Shown here one piece after another: positions 37,501 to 49,166 of a DNA stretch of 64,000 bases (positions are counted from its first letter, which is position 1; each line of letters begins with the position of its first letter). The stretch is from Caenorhabditis elegans (Eukaryota; Nematoda; Chromadorea; Rhabditida; Rhabditidae). Position numbers and translations under genes: made by a program. Below the pieces are notes generated by a model that was given only the letters and a program-made list of their open reading frames with translations, did no database searches and was not told the DNA's origin. The stretch is taken from contig NC_003281.10 of the NCBI RefSeq assembly GCF_000002985.6, forward strand, positions 5,394,001 to 5,458,000, given 5' to 3'.

Positions 37501-37977
37501 ATAAAAAAATGGCCAAAAAATATATAAATTTCTGGGTTAAAATTTGAAAAAAAAGGAATTGTACTGTGTACTGTGATATCGTCAGGTGAATATCATTTAA
37601 AGAAACAGCTATATGGGGAGGGAAAAAATTGTTTAGTAATTTATGACTGAAATTAGAAATTTAACACTGGAAAAATGGAAAAAAACATTTAAAAAAATAC
37701 TAAATTTGTTTTCCTTAAAAATTACAAAATGCGCCAATTTTTCTCCAGTTTCCAGTGATAATTTTAAAATCTTCATAGTTGCGTATTTTTCGCAATGTTA
37801 TTTAGACCCAGTTAAAAAAAGAAAGTTCTGAGCATTTTTCGCACAATGATTATGATGTAGAAAATGATGTGTCGTGGGAAGAGGTGATGAATCAAGAGAA
37901 ATTAAAAGTCTATGGAGTGAGAGAAATTGGGGTTGAAATTGTGAGATTTTTTTGAACAGGAGAAATTGGAACTATTT
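25566..37977. other. 12.4 kb region with no supported gene
   Basis: This is upstream of dnj-24 and downstream of the DLGAP gene. Scattered ORFs of up to about 140 codons appear on both strands, but none has protein-like composition, splice partners or a recognisable domain. Islands with less A/T bias occur near 27550-27830, 29750-30060, 30470-30620 and 32100-32400. They contain CTCTCTC/GAGAGAG runs and could be promoters or enhancers. Two matching fragments, AACTCGGCCACCGATTTTTT, lie near 28472 and 31414. TATGGTGCATCGAT-like words recur near 30115, 30203 and 30393. A small non-coding RNA cannot be excluded by eye. Confidence 0.5.
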
Positions 37978-40900
37978 TCAGCATTCTTCAGATGCTCCAA
38001 TCGCTGGATCTTCTTGATTTTTCGCCGCTTTCCGATTTTGAAGAATCTGTGCACGCATTTCGGCTCTTCGTTGCTCAGCAAGTGCTTTCTGAAATTGAAA
38101 AAAAATCATTAGATTTGCACTCCTCTCGGACAAAAAAACCATTTTTTGTACTATTTTTGGAAAGTCGATTGAAAACTTTCCAAGAAGTTTTTTTTCAAAA
38201 AAAATCTAAATCGCCATTGAGAAAATTTAAAATTTAAATTAAATTTAAAGAAAAATGTAAAACTTTTCAGTAAAAACCTCAAAAATTTACGGAAAAATTT
38301 TAATTCTCCTTTTAAATCAGTTTAGCGTATTTGTGGTTTTTTCCGAAGATGATTTAATTCTGAGATTCAAAAATATTTTTTTACATTTATAAATTCAATT
38401 TTCTAATTTTCTCCCCGTCTCTCTTACCTGCTCGGCGAGCTTCTTCCTCGTCTCCTCTGAAACAATCGGTGCCTTCTTTTTCGCAGTCACGGGTCTCGTC
38501 TTTGGAGCAATCGGTGGTCGATTTGTTGTCGAATCGATTTCTTCTTCTTCCTTTACAGCTGAAGGATCCCAGTTGGCTGCTCTGTATTGTTCAACTTTCG
38601 TGAATTCTTTTAAAATTCCTTTCAATTCCATATCAATTGTAACCCAGAATCCTTCAAGATCCTGTACGGTAACTGGCATCGGATCATCGGCAATTGGGTT
38701 CTAAAAATGCATTTTAAATTTTAACACAGTAAATAGAAAATTTCAGAAAAATAGTTCAAATCTCTGAAAAAAAGTCGGTTACACTAAAATCGTAAATATT
38801 GGAAATTGTTTTTTTTTAATTCAACTTGTATAGGAATCAAATTTCAAAACAAATGCCAAGTCGAAAAATGTTGAATATCCACACTGTTCGACATTTTCGT
38901 GCTATTGTAATTGGAAAAAAAGCTTTTTTCAAAAAAAATTAACGTTTCTACTATTTAAAAATGAGTTTTTTTTAAAATAATTTTTTTTTCGATTTTTTCG
39001 AAAAATATAAATTAGTCCTTATTTTTTTCAACACAACATTTATTTTTAATGAATTCTCAAATTTCTCAAATTAATCTATCAGTTTCTGTTTAAAATTTTT
39101 ACTTTTTTCTCTTATAAATCTTTAAGAAACTATGTATGTTTAAATTGTTTTTCAAAATTAATTCAAAAAGTAGACAAATCTTACCAAATTTTTTCCAATA
39201 AGTTCATTAAACTTGGAGAACTTCTTCCTAACCAACAAATGTGCATTTCCATGAGCGGCTCTCAATGAATCCGAACATTTCTCTGGATAATCATCGGCGT
39301 GCTCCAAATCGGTGCTCGCCGCATTCATTTTTGTCTGTAACTGAGCTTTCACTTTATCATGAAGTAATTGGAATTCATGTCCATTTGATGGTGTTGATGT
39401 AGTTGTTACTTCTTCTTCTTCATCTTGTTTCGGCTCTTCTTTTGAAATATCAATATTTTTCTTTGAGCTCGCCGGTGAGGATCCAGATATTCCACTATCA
39501 CTTTCAGCATCTATCGAGATTTTTAGATCTTTTTTCTCGTCGTCATTTCCATTCGAATCCTTTTTCAGATCAATTTCGTCAAATGCCTATAAAATTAGAA
39601 TTTAGTTTTTGTTGAATTTTCGAATGTTCTAAAAAAATTTAAAAATTCAAAACTCAAAATTCAAAACGAGTTTTCAGTCAAAATGTGTTTTAAAAAATTT
39701 AAAAATAAATTAAACATTTAGAAAATTGAGTTTTTCACAAAAGTTGCAAATTTTAATTAGCAATCAGTTTTCTGAAATTGAAAACATTATTTTGTCGAAA
39801 ATTTCAATTTTTAAAAGAGTTTTTTCGTGGTTTTTTGAACCACAACAATTTCAAATTAATTTAAAACTTGCAAACAAATTAATTTCAAAATTAAGTTTTT
39901 TTCTGCTAAAATCTCAATTTTGAATCATTTTTTCACAATTTTATTTTTTTTTCACTTTTTTCATATTTAGCAGGCGTCTGAATTATTTTTTTAATAGAAA
40001 TTCGTAATTACTGAAAAAAATTTCAAATAAAGATAAAAACGAACCGGTTGCTGATTAATAATAAACTTGTGTGGCTCAATATTCTCGATGCCCTCCTTTT
40101 CATTTTTATGTGCACTACAGAGATCCAATTGATTGAATTTACTGATGAGATCCCGAATTGGTTGAGGTATTGAGGCGTGATTGCCCATTTCAGAAGTATG
40201 TTGAAGAGTGTTGAGACGAGCGTTTTTCAATGGAACTATCGGTGTTGAGCTATAATAAATCAAGGATAATTTTAGGAAAGGTAATAAAAAAAACAAATTT
40301 AAAAAAATCACTAGTTCCTTCTTTTTTTACTTGTAAAAATAGCCAAAAATCAGCATGTGTGCCAAAATTAATTAGACTGAAAAATAGTATATTGGAGATC
40401 ATACATTTTGAGCTAGGTTGTGCCCAAAAATGTTTGAATGATCAAATCAGAACTGGAGCAATAAAAAACAGATTTCAGTATTTCATTTTCAGGAAAAAAA
40501 CTTTCCCAAAAACTAGTTTTTTCGATACAAAAAGAACCCCATTAAAACTCTGCCACTAACCAATTTCCGGCGGTGACTCAGATTCTTTGCACCAAACATC
40601 TACGCTTATAGTTTCTAATTCATAGATAATCTAAACGGTTCGAAAAAAGGGAGCAAAAAGTGAAAAGTTGGCAGAAAAAATTTCAGCAACACAAAAAATC
40701 ATAGTCTTTTGTGATAATTTTATCAATACATACACCCTAATATGCCAGTCGTTCGACTGATTGGAGGCAAAAAAGAACAAAGTGAAGAGAAAGAAGAAGA
40801 AAACTGCAGAGGAACAAGAAAAGAATGCGAAGGAGGCACAGTGGTCATCGTCGAGAAAACGAAATAGAAGAAGAAGAAGACAAATGTATATCCATCACCA

Positions 40901-43900
40901 AACCAACCGACATATTATGATACATTTATCGTCGTTTCAGGTAAACGCCTGCTGTTTCCTCTCTCACTCCAAGTGACCACCAACAGCCGCCGCTGCTTGG
41001 AAAGAAAAACACATACGGGAACGGCGGGAACCCAGCAGCATGCTTGTAGTGTGGTGATTGAGTGAGAAATGAGGGAGAACATAGAGATAAGGAATACAAA
41101 TACTTCGGCAACACGCGCTTATCATGAGCCAAATCGTGCAATATCCCATTTCATGAGAAACCGTTTCTCTCTAAAATCTAAAGATTGGGCATATAAATGG
41201 GTAGGCAAGTGGGAGAATCGACTAAAAATCGCGGATGCTCTCAAGAGTTTTGGAGAATGGAGGCAATTGAAATATTCAGCAGTTGCCGAGTTTTGTAATT
41301 CTAGTCAATTTGGCAGTCGACCAGTTCAGAGCCTTTATTCAAATATTTCAGAAAGTACTAAAGCATAATTTCCAACTTATTAAAATACAAAAATTTTGGA
41401 TCTCCGGAAACTGAAATCGTCGTCCAGTGCTTGTCTGGAGTTTTCGTGCACTTGCCAGAGATCTTTCAATACAAAATCAAAAAATTTCTTCTCGTACGTT
41501 ATGACAAAAGCTATTTACAAGAAAACTGGTAAAGAACTGGTATTGGAACTTGCCAAATGGTTTCCGAGAAGTAATTTGGCAAATATTGAAGATGAAATTC
41601 CAAAATTTAAAATCGGGAGAGCTATTGGCAGAAGTAAAAGTATCAGCAAAAATTATGAATGAGAAGGAGCCGATAAATATCCATTGAAAAACGGTAGAAA
41701 AAGTAACTTAAAAACTCAGATGGCAAGGCATTGGACGTAATTATATTAATAAATGGCTAAAAATAAACCAAAAAATGAGCTTCCGGTGGGTGCCAACAAG
41801 GCACGAAAAAAATGGAAAAAAAAGTCGTGGGAAAATGAGCAGAAGCCGACAATAAGTAAGCCAGAAAAGATGAAAACAAATACAAATGTGAGGCCAAAGG
41901 TGGTGCTAAGATGAGCAAAGTTCAGATTGAATATAGTTTGAAAATCACATAATAACGATGCAGAATCAGAAAGAAAAAATCGGAAAATTGGTTAATTAGA
42001 CGCGAACATATCTAAATTATTGGCAAATCACTATGAAATAGTACAATAAAAATTGCCGGAATAAGAGAAACTGATTAACAATTCAGCTAATTTTTAGAAA
42101 AATCTCCAAAAATTGTTCTCAAAATTGTTCACAATACAATTTTTGATAACGTGTATAAAACAAAATTGTAATGCGGAAAGCACCGAGAACATGGTACGGT
42201 CATTCTCCCGTCTTTCTTCTTCTTCTGATTACCAACCACGGGTCGATGCGTTCGTCACCGCCAGCGGCGTCAGCGGCCGGCGGAGAGGCTGGGTGGTTCC
42301 ACACATTTGGTTTGATATTTGTGTACTGACAAGTGCAAACATGGGAGGGCCCCTCCTGACCAACACAAAGTTATTAATCTGTCGACGGGGTTGAGAGGAG
42401 TTAGAGGAAAAGAAGGAGGAGGCATATATAATCCTATTGTAAAAGTGAAAATCTTTCTCTTTTCAACTTTAAACGGAAAACGAACAGTGAGTGAGGCGGT
42501 CGAGCGAGGCAAATTCAACACCCACCGACACGGATTGAGATAGATTAGCATCATATCGGGTTAAGCAGGTCAGCAGTGGCTGCCGATTAAGTGCCCGTCG
42601 GGATAATCATCATAAATTCGAGACAAAACATTGGAAATTAAAATTGAAATTCCAATGGATTTTGACAGAGAGGGGGAGCCACCTGTCTGTAGTCAAGGGA
42701 GAGACAGTATAATGACTTCACTATACAAGGCCACAGACAAATCCAATTCAAACATTCTCAGACATTGAATTGGGATTTATTGGAAATGAATTCAACTGGT
42801 AGTCAGTGAGAGATAGAGAGAAGAAGAAGCAGCAGCTACTGTACAAACTGGGAACAAAAAAACTGGTGGAGAAAGAGAAAGAAAGAATCAGAATTCTTTA
42901 TCGACAAATCGAACCGAACGAGACAAAAAAATAAGCGAAAACGCGGAAAAAGGGAGTGACCGCATTGCCTGGTAGTTTTAAGCAAACATTTACTCATAAA
43001 GTCAATTGCTTCCAGTTTTGCCTATTTCTTGGCAGAGAATTGAAAGTTTCATTGAGTTATGGCAAGCAGGCACAAACTTTCAGTCAACTGTTTTATGAAT
43101 GATAAGGTGAAGCGCCAAGACTCCGAGGACATCTCAACCATCATAGTTCATCTCGTAAGTCAGCACATATTGGTAGCTCCAGAGTTCTAGCTAATGGGGT
43201 TATTCAAGTAATGTAGCAAAATATATTCAAAATGTATATTTGTTTTTTGTTGTTTTTATATTTATGTAATTGGTTTTCATCACGTCTCCGAGAGAGCGTA
43301 ATAAATAAATAAATAAATAAAAATACATTTGTGACGTCACAAATGTATTTAAATACATGTTTTTATATACTTGAATAAGGTTGTGACGTAATTTTTCTAC
43401 ACTTTTTAATTTTCCGACACTACTTGAATAACCCCATAACTGGCCATGCTCGGGTTCTCCAAAGTGTGAAAAATCAACAATTTTAAACAAAATGCAACCT
43501 ACAACAGCTCTTGACCCGTTCGGTCCGTGTATTCATGAATAAATGACACGCTTTTCGTCATCATGTCACAATTGGTTCATGTTCTATGACCAGTTTGTGT
43601 GCGCGAGCCATGTTGTCGAGAAGAAGAAGAAAGCGATGAATAATTAGAGTGACACATGGTCCATGGGCTCTCGAGAAACAAAATGAAGAAGCAAAGAATA
43701 GAAGAAAAACCAACGAGGAAATCGGATATGGTATTGACTGCTGCTGATGTTGAGCTACTGCTGATGTGAGACACGAATTACCAACATAGGAAAAAACTCG
43801 ATCAAATAGTTGTAAACCTTCTAATTCTCCCAGAGGCGTCGAATTTTCCGCCTTAATCCTCGAAGAAGAGGGCATAAAAACCAGTTTCCTCGCTAAAAAA

Positions 43901-46632
43901 GTCTTCTGGCTTCCAACAATTATCCCCATTCACACCTATTTGGAAGGACGCAAGCGATTCAAAAAGTATACAACAAAAAAATGGAAAAAGAAGAAATATA
44001 AAAAGGAAAGCTACTGCTATGGGTGCCAAGGGGAAGCAGTCAACCGGCGGGTAATATGTATGGCCCTCACACCCGCCTTCATTCTGCTGTTCGCTTCATC
44101 TTCTGGTGGTGAACGGATGGGTGTTCGCGCACTCACTGTGCTACACCAAACAATCTGTCATCCGTTGTCGGTTTGTCTGTCGATCGGACGTGCCCCACCA
44201 CACCCAAATTCCCCCGTTCTCTCTTCCGATACTGCTTATCAAATTACACTTTTGTGATACTGATACCGATACTCAATAGTATACTCTTCTGGGCGTGCGG
44301 TAATTGAACGCCGCCAGCTGTCACCAGTGAGAAAACGCCGAAAAAATGTACAACAATTGGACGACAATTCATATAGTATTCTTCAGATAAGAGAAACTCA
44401 GAATGAAAGATAACCACGCCCTAAAAATGGACGTCGTCAAGAAGTCCCGCCTCATTTTCAGCTATTGAAAATGTGGTCGAGAAGCTAATTCTTTCCATTT
44501 TTTGGTCGTGGTCTACGAAACCACGCCTACTATTAAGTTTTCATTCGAAAATTTCGAGCGGAAAAAAAATTTGGAAAATCCGGAAAATGTGCCGAAAAAA
44601 GAAACGCCTTATTAGTGGGCGTGGCCTAAGAATGACACGCCCACTTTTCGCAGTTTTTCAAGAGGAGGAATAGAAAGAAACAAAAATTGGAAAATCTCGC
44701 CTACGTTTTCTAGAGATTATAGGAAAACATTAAAATTCCGAAATTGAAGGCCCACCCCTTTATTGGTTAGCTCCGCCGATTTGGAACAACTTAGGCGACA
44801 ATTTTTTTCAGATTTTCAGATATCTTCAGAATTTCTCCACTGACCATTCAATTTCGGAGCTCGCCGATTGGCTTGACACTGTCGTCGGTGGCAAAGGACT
44901 CGAGAAACCGGGTGCAGGATTGCGTTGCTGTGGCTGTGAGAACATTCTTGAACGTCTGTAAATTGTTGTGTAAAAGTGAATAATTATTCTATTAGAAACA
45001 CTATGAGATGAGAATATTGCACCATGAAAAGGCAACATCAGCACACAAAAGGACCCAATTATCGCTCGGCCAGCAGTTTAATTAACTTAAATTTTGTGTC
45101 GGGGTATGAACGACCTTTTTTTAATTTTGATTTCCTTTACAAATTAAAATCACGTTAATATTCATATTTTGAAAATATTAATTAAAGTTTTTTTTTTCAT
45201 TTTGAAGATTAAAAGTAACTTTTTAATTATTCCGAAAAAATTACTTTTGGGATTTTCCTATGAAGAAAAATTCTAAAAAACTTATACCTTTCAACAAAAC
45301 TTTCACCCATTGTTGATACAGGTGGATGAGGAGCTATTGGTGTGAGATCCGACTTGTTCGGTGATCTGAAAATGAAAAAAATCGAATTAAAAATGCTTTT
45401 CAAAAAAGAAAAACCAACTTTGTATAACCATTCAATGCACATGATATTCTCAAATAGCTCGGTGTTCTTGTAACTTCGGGAAAATCTGTCGATGCTCCGG
45501 CGGCTCCAGCGGATAAATCATTTTCCGACATAAAGGCTCGCGGCGATTTCTCGCCAAATCCAAATGGCTCGTTGAGTGGAATAGAGCTCTAAAAAAATGA
45601 AAAAAAAAGGAATATAAATGTGTGCTCCAATCGGTGGTGCAGCTGTTGCTCACGTGTGTATCGCGGGATGTTACGAAACGCAGATCGGTCTCCGATTGGG
45701 CTCCAGTGGCGGCGCATCCGATTCGGTTGGGTTTTGGTGGGAGAAGATTGGAGCCACCATCTGAAATGTTATGTGATTGCTGTTTTGAAATGCATGGAGG
45801 AGACACTACGGAATCGGGGAATGCAAATTCCCTGGACACTGGAAGCTTTTCCTACAGAAAAACTAACCCGAAAATCCATTGCTTGTCGTATTGAGACTGT
45901 CTGTCGAAGCACCACGTGACGATGATGACTGTAAAGAGGAGCAACTTGACATTTCGAAAGTAATAATTGAATTTTTTGTATAAATTAAAAGAAGAATTTG
46001 GAGTGAAAGATGTAGGTTTTGGTGTCGCGTGGGATAAATAATTTTCAAATTGTTTCAATTTGCTATGGCGATATGTACATAGTTAGGGGGTTTTTGTTGT
46101 TGTTTCGATACCCTAAATCTTCCTGTAGCACGGAGCGTCGAAAATCGATTGAGAAGCCGTCGAGCCGGCGACATCCGAGCTTCTTCCACTAAAAATCCAG
46201 CGGCCGCTTCTGAAACTTTTACCAAATTTTTCGAACGGGATTCAGTTCAGAATTACCTCGATGTGATGTTTCTGAGCTCCGACGGTTGCTGCTGCTTTTG
46301 ATATTTCCATCGCTTTTTGAAGCCGGAACCACGACATTTGGTGGGGCATCTGACTGATTTCTGAAATAATTTGGAAGCTAAAATCAATTTTTCGTCGATA
46401 AGTCTCAAAAATTCAAATATTTTTCAGTCAAATAGAAAACACACTTTGTATGTTAAAAATGGTTTTTTTCTGACTGAACCTCTCATTTTTAGTACAACTT
46501 TAAGCAGTTTCTCACTTACTCTTTCTTCCTCTCCACATCGGATGCTCCGCGGCTTTTGCTCCGGCCGAGTCGACCTAAAAACGTGCCGATCACAGACTTT
46601 TTCGGTTTACTCCTAGCTTCTCGCTCCGGCAT
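37978..46632 (-). CDS. DLGAP/SAPAP (GKAP) family postsynaptic scaffold protein
   Basis: DLGAP proteins link PSD-95/DLG to Shank at synapses. The start MPEREARSKPKKSVIGTFLG at 46632 follows TTTTTTTAG by two bases, a likely trans-splice site. N-terminal exons at 46361-46258, about 46210-46100, about 45943-45870, about 45759-45653, about 45598-45421, about 45366-45290 and 44960-44845 are Ser-rich and include PSYLRISCALNGYTK, like the N-terminal tyrosine-containing segments of SAPAPs. A 4.6 kb intron (44844-40250) then joins in phase 2 to CSTPIVPLKNARLN. The conserved C-terminal GKAP homology domain follows: SLRAAHGNAHLLVRKKFSKF, NELIGKNLNPIADDPMPVTV, DLEGFWVTIDMEL, QYRAANWDPSA. These align with DLGAP 'IRTAVGSAQLLMSQKF..F' and 'QDLAGFWDMLQLSIE'. 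The last exon ends QEDPAIGASEEC, with no -QTRL PDZ ligand. Confidence 0.86.
43194..43437. mobile_element. MITE-like fold-back element with 21-bp terminal inverted repeats
   Basis: The left end is ATGGGGTTATTCAAGTAATG and the right end reverse-complemented is ATGGGGTTATTCAAGTAGTG, 20 of 21 matching when the next base is included. The 244-bp unit has a TAAA microsatellite (about 43297-43320) and a perfect 30-base palindrome at 43321-43350. There is no coding capacity. It lies in the large DLGAP intron. Confidence 0.72.
43321..43350. repeat. Perfect 30-bp palindrome centred on TGACGTCA
   Basis: The left half is AAATACATTTGTGAC and the right half is its exact reverse complement. The centre is the CRE consensus TGACGTCA. 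It probably is part of the MITE-like unit around it; a bZIP-binding role is possible but unproven. Confidence 0.85.
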
Positions 46633-47148
46633 CGCTAAAAAAAGTGTGTTAGTATGGAAATTTTAAAAGAAAAAAATGAATCAAAAATAGTATAGATTCT
46701 CGCAAAGAAACAAGAAGAGAGCCGAAAAGAATTGGAGCAAAAAAGAGAGAGGAATTGGAGAATAAAAAATGTTTTATTACCATGTTTCTCTTCTCAAAAC
46801 CCACCCAGAAAAACAATATGCGGTGGGCGATGGTGGAATGAAGGAGATATATGTATAATATATATTAAATATAATAGTAAAAAGTATGAGAAAGCAATAA
46901 TGACAGAGAGCTCAGTGGAGGAAAAGTTCAAGGAAATGTACACATTTGAAGGGGAGAAAATTGAAAGAAGTTTGGGGAAAGGGGAAAATTCATTTTTGCA
47001 TTTAAAATTTGAATTTGAAATTGGGCCCTGGAATTTCGGCAGTTTATTGCCGAAAAATGCGGAGAAAAAACGTGGAATGGGGGAGATTTTGTGTGTATAG
47101 CTGAGTGTAGGAGATAATTATAACAAAAATGAGGAAATTAACGATAAA
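46633..47148. other. 516 bp between DLGAP start and SWIB gene stop
   Basis: Both flanking genes are on the minus strand. The left end holds the TTTTTTTAG acceptor just before the DLGAP ATG. The remainder is A/T-rich with a TATATATTAAATATAATA stretch near 46857. The spacing is larger than the roughly 100 bp typical of worm operons. I see no gene in it. Confidence 0.5.
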
Positions 47149-48729
47149 TTAATCGCTATCTTCATCATCTGAAGAGCTGCTACCGGCCTTTTTCTCATCT
47201 TCATCATCTTCCACCTCCTCCTTTTTTGGTTTTTTGGGCTCTGGCTCATCATCTGCAACTCCGTTGGCGTCCAGGTCGGCTTCACGCTTTTTTGCTTGTC
47301 TTTCCTGAAATTTTTGATTTTTTTAGAATTGAATATTTATAAAACATCTTTTAAAAATTATCAAAATTTGGAAAAATACCAATTTTCTCCTTTTTATGTG
47401 TAATTTTAAAATTAAAAAATCTAGAAAACGTTATTTTATCGAATTTTCCGTCATTTTCGGCATTTTTTTCCAATAAGTTTATACAATTTTATCAGGGAGA
47501 TTCTGCTGTGTTTTTTCTGAATTTATTTTAACGAAAAGGAAATGTCTTCGAATTGTGATACTATCGTCTAAAAACCTCGAATTCTAATTTTTTTATAGTT
47601 TTTAAACAAAATTTAATCTTTTTTAGAAGATTATATCACATCTAATTTAGAAAAATCAGCTGCAATCAAAATTTTAAATTGGTTTTCCGTTGTTACTCTG
47701 AAGAAATTCAAATTTTCAGGCGATTTTTGCTCAAATATTGTCCTCACCTTCCACTCTTTTCTACGCTTATCCATTTCGGCTTCAGCCTCTTCTCTCATTT
47801 CCGGTGCCATATCACTGGTTCCAATGATGTGTCTTGTCAAGAATTTTACCATTCCGAATCCCTTCAGACGATTCTTCTTGAAGATCGACTCAAGTGTGCT
47901 ATCACAGATAATGTATTGTCCGTTTTTTGGATCCTTCAGATTATTTTCCTTAATATAATCCCAGAGAGCCTTCACCACATCGCAACGCTTCATCCACTGA
48001 TCTTTGGTGACTTGTTGAAGCTCTGTGCTGATATAACAGAGCTTTGTCATTGGTCCAAAGACTCCAGACATATCTGCATTTGGATCCTTCACCTTCTTCT
48101 TCTTATTATTCGCAAATCTACCTCCTTCCGAGGTATTTCTGATCTGTTTCAGAGCGTCCGAAGCAGCAGCTCTTCTTGTAGATTTGATGCTTGATGCCAT
48201 ATCTGGTGGAATCCTTGTAGTAGTTTTCTTTCCTCTCTTCTTCCCGTCCATAACAGCATCTTCAACACCGCTATCCGAGTCGGAATCCTCTTTCACCTCT
48301 TTTTTAGCTTTTACTGGCAGCTCTTCTTTCTTGACTTTTTCTGTTTTCTCCTTCTTTTCCTCCCCTTCTTCATGATCACTATCACTGTCAGTTCCACCAT
48401 CATCTGAACTATCTGAGCCATTTTCATCATTTCTTTTCTTAATTTCTTCGATAACCATCTTCTTAAGCTGCGATTTATAAGAGTCAAAGTTGATATTAAA
48501 ACGATTCTGTAAAGTTTTTTGATAAATAGTTGCGGATTCCCACGCTTTGAACTCACATTCATATGCCTTACGATATCCGATGGAGTTAATTCGTCGAAAC
48601 CTGGCTTGCGAACCAACAATGCGATTTCCTCCTCAGCAGCCTGAAAATTTACATGATTTTCTTTAAAATTGTGCAATAGATTACCTCCTTGTCCATGGGG
48701 AACGAAGAAATAGGCTCCTCAGTTGTCAT
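47149..48729 (-). CDS. DEK_C plus SWIB/MDM2 domain nuclear protein (UAF30/TRI1-like)
   Basis: SWIB proteins of the UAF30/TRI1 type act in chromatin or transcription complexes. Exon 1 encodes MTTEEPISSFPMDKE (48729 to about 48686). Next comes AAEEEIALLVRKPGFDELTP, then SDIVRHMN, a DEK_C-type helical domain. The large exon from about 48508 begins with FDSYKSQLKKMVIEEIKKRN and continues into a long acidic/Lys-rich linker with KKRGKKTTTR. The SWIB domain follows: GVFGPMTKLCYISTELQQV, QWMKRCDVVKALWDYIKENN, LKDPKNGQYIICDSTLESIF, MVKFLTRHI. The final exon (about 47306-47149) is acidic and ends KKAGSSSSDDEDSD. About 370 residues. It is divergent from disl-2, 437 bp apart. From memory a SWIB gene T24G10.2 lies in this chromosomal neighbourhood, but I do not assert the identity. 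Confidence 0.86.
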
Positions 48730-49166
48730 TTTGACCTGGCTTGATTTTACCCGACAGCGATCTGAAAAAACCAAAAAAATCAATAACTTATCGTCTAATT
48801 GAATTTTAATTGGCGGACACGGTTTATGGGGTAATGTTGTATGATGAATAGGTTCAGATGGTAGTTGAACATGTATTTATTCAACTATAACTTGAAAATC
48901 TTTTAAAAAAATCGGGAAACAATTCGAATTCTTCGTGAAATTTTAAAAGGCCCGCCTCCCGAAACCGCGTTGACAAGAAAATAAAAGAGACGACTACGGT
49001 GAAAATTGTTATGTGCACGGTGTTTGCGGACTTGCATACCGTATCCTTTCCATATATTTCCATGTTGTTTTGATTGTACTTTTTGTAAATTTTTGTTGCG
49101 AAATTACACTTTCCTCTTTCCTCTCGTTTCTTCTCATAATTTCCCCCAAATTACCATTTATTCTAG
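48730..49166. promoter_or_regulatory. Divergent intergenic promoter region, SWIB gene and disl-2
   Basis: The 437 bp between two opposite start codons must contain both promoters unless distal exons exist. It ends in TTTATTCTAG directly before the disl-2 ATG, an acceptor suited to SL trans-splicing. No distinctive motif stands out besides pyrimidine-rich tracts near 49100-49145. Confidence 0.5.

Larger units (their letters stand above)
40250..44844. other. 4.6 kb DLGAP intron with GC-richer islands
   Basis: Exons on either side (ending 44845, starting 40249) are in phase. Inside are islands at about 40940-41060, 42170-42640 and 43930-44290 that are clearly less A/T-rich and hold CT/GA runs, plus the fold-back element at 43194-43437. 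The 42170-42640 island includes GCGGCCGGCGGAG and a TATATAA-like word near 42425. These may be internal promoters or enhancers. ORFs across them lack domain-like content. Confidence 0.45.

Noticed and set aside
40742..40868. Short Lys/Glu-rich ORFs near MPVVRLIGGKK
   Set aside because: Only about 42 codons, A-rich low complexity, no acceptor or downstream exon in phase.
42550..42610. Resemblance to a 5S rRNA-like phrase (GTTAAGCAGG...GTGCC)
   Set aside because: Only a few short words match; the spacing and the rest of a 5S gene are absent.
43940..44257. 105-codon plus-strand ORF in the DLGAP intron
   Set aside because: It is on the strand opposite the gene, begins with a Lys run and lacks any recognisable motif; more likely part of a promoter-like island.
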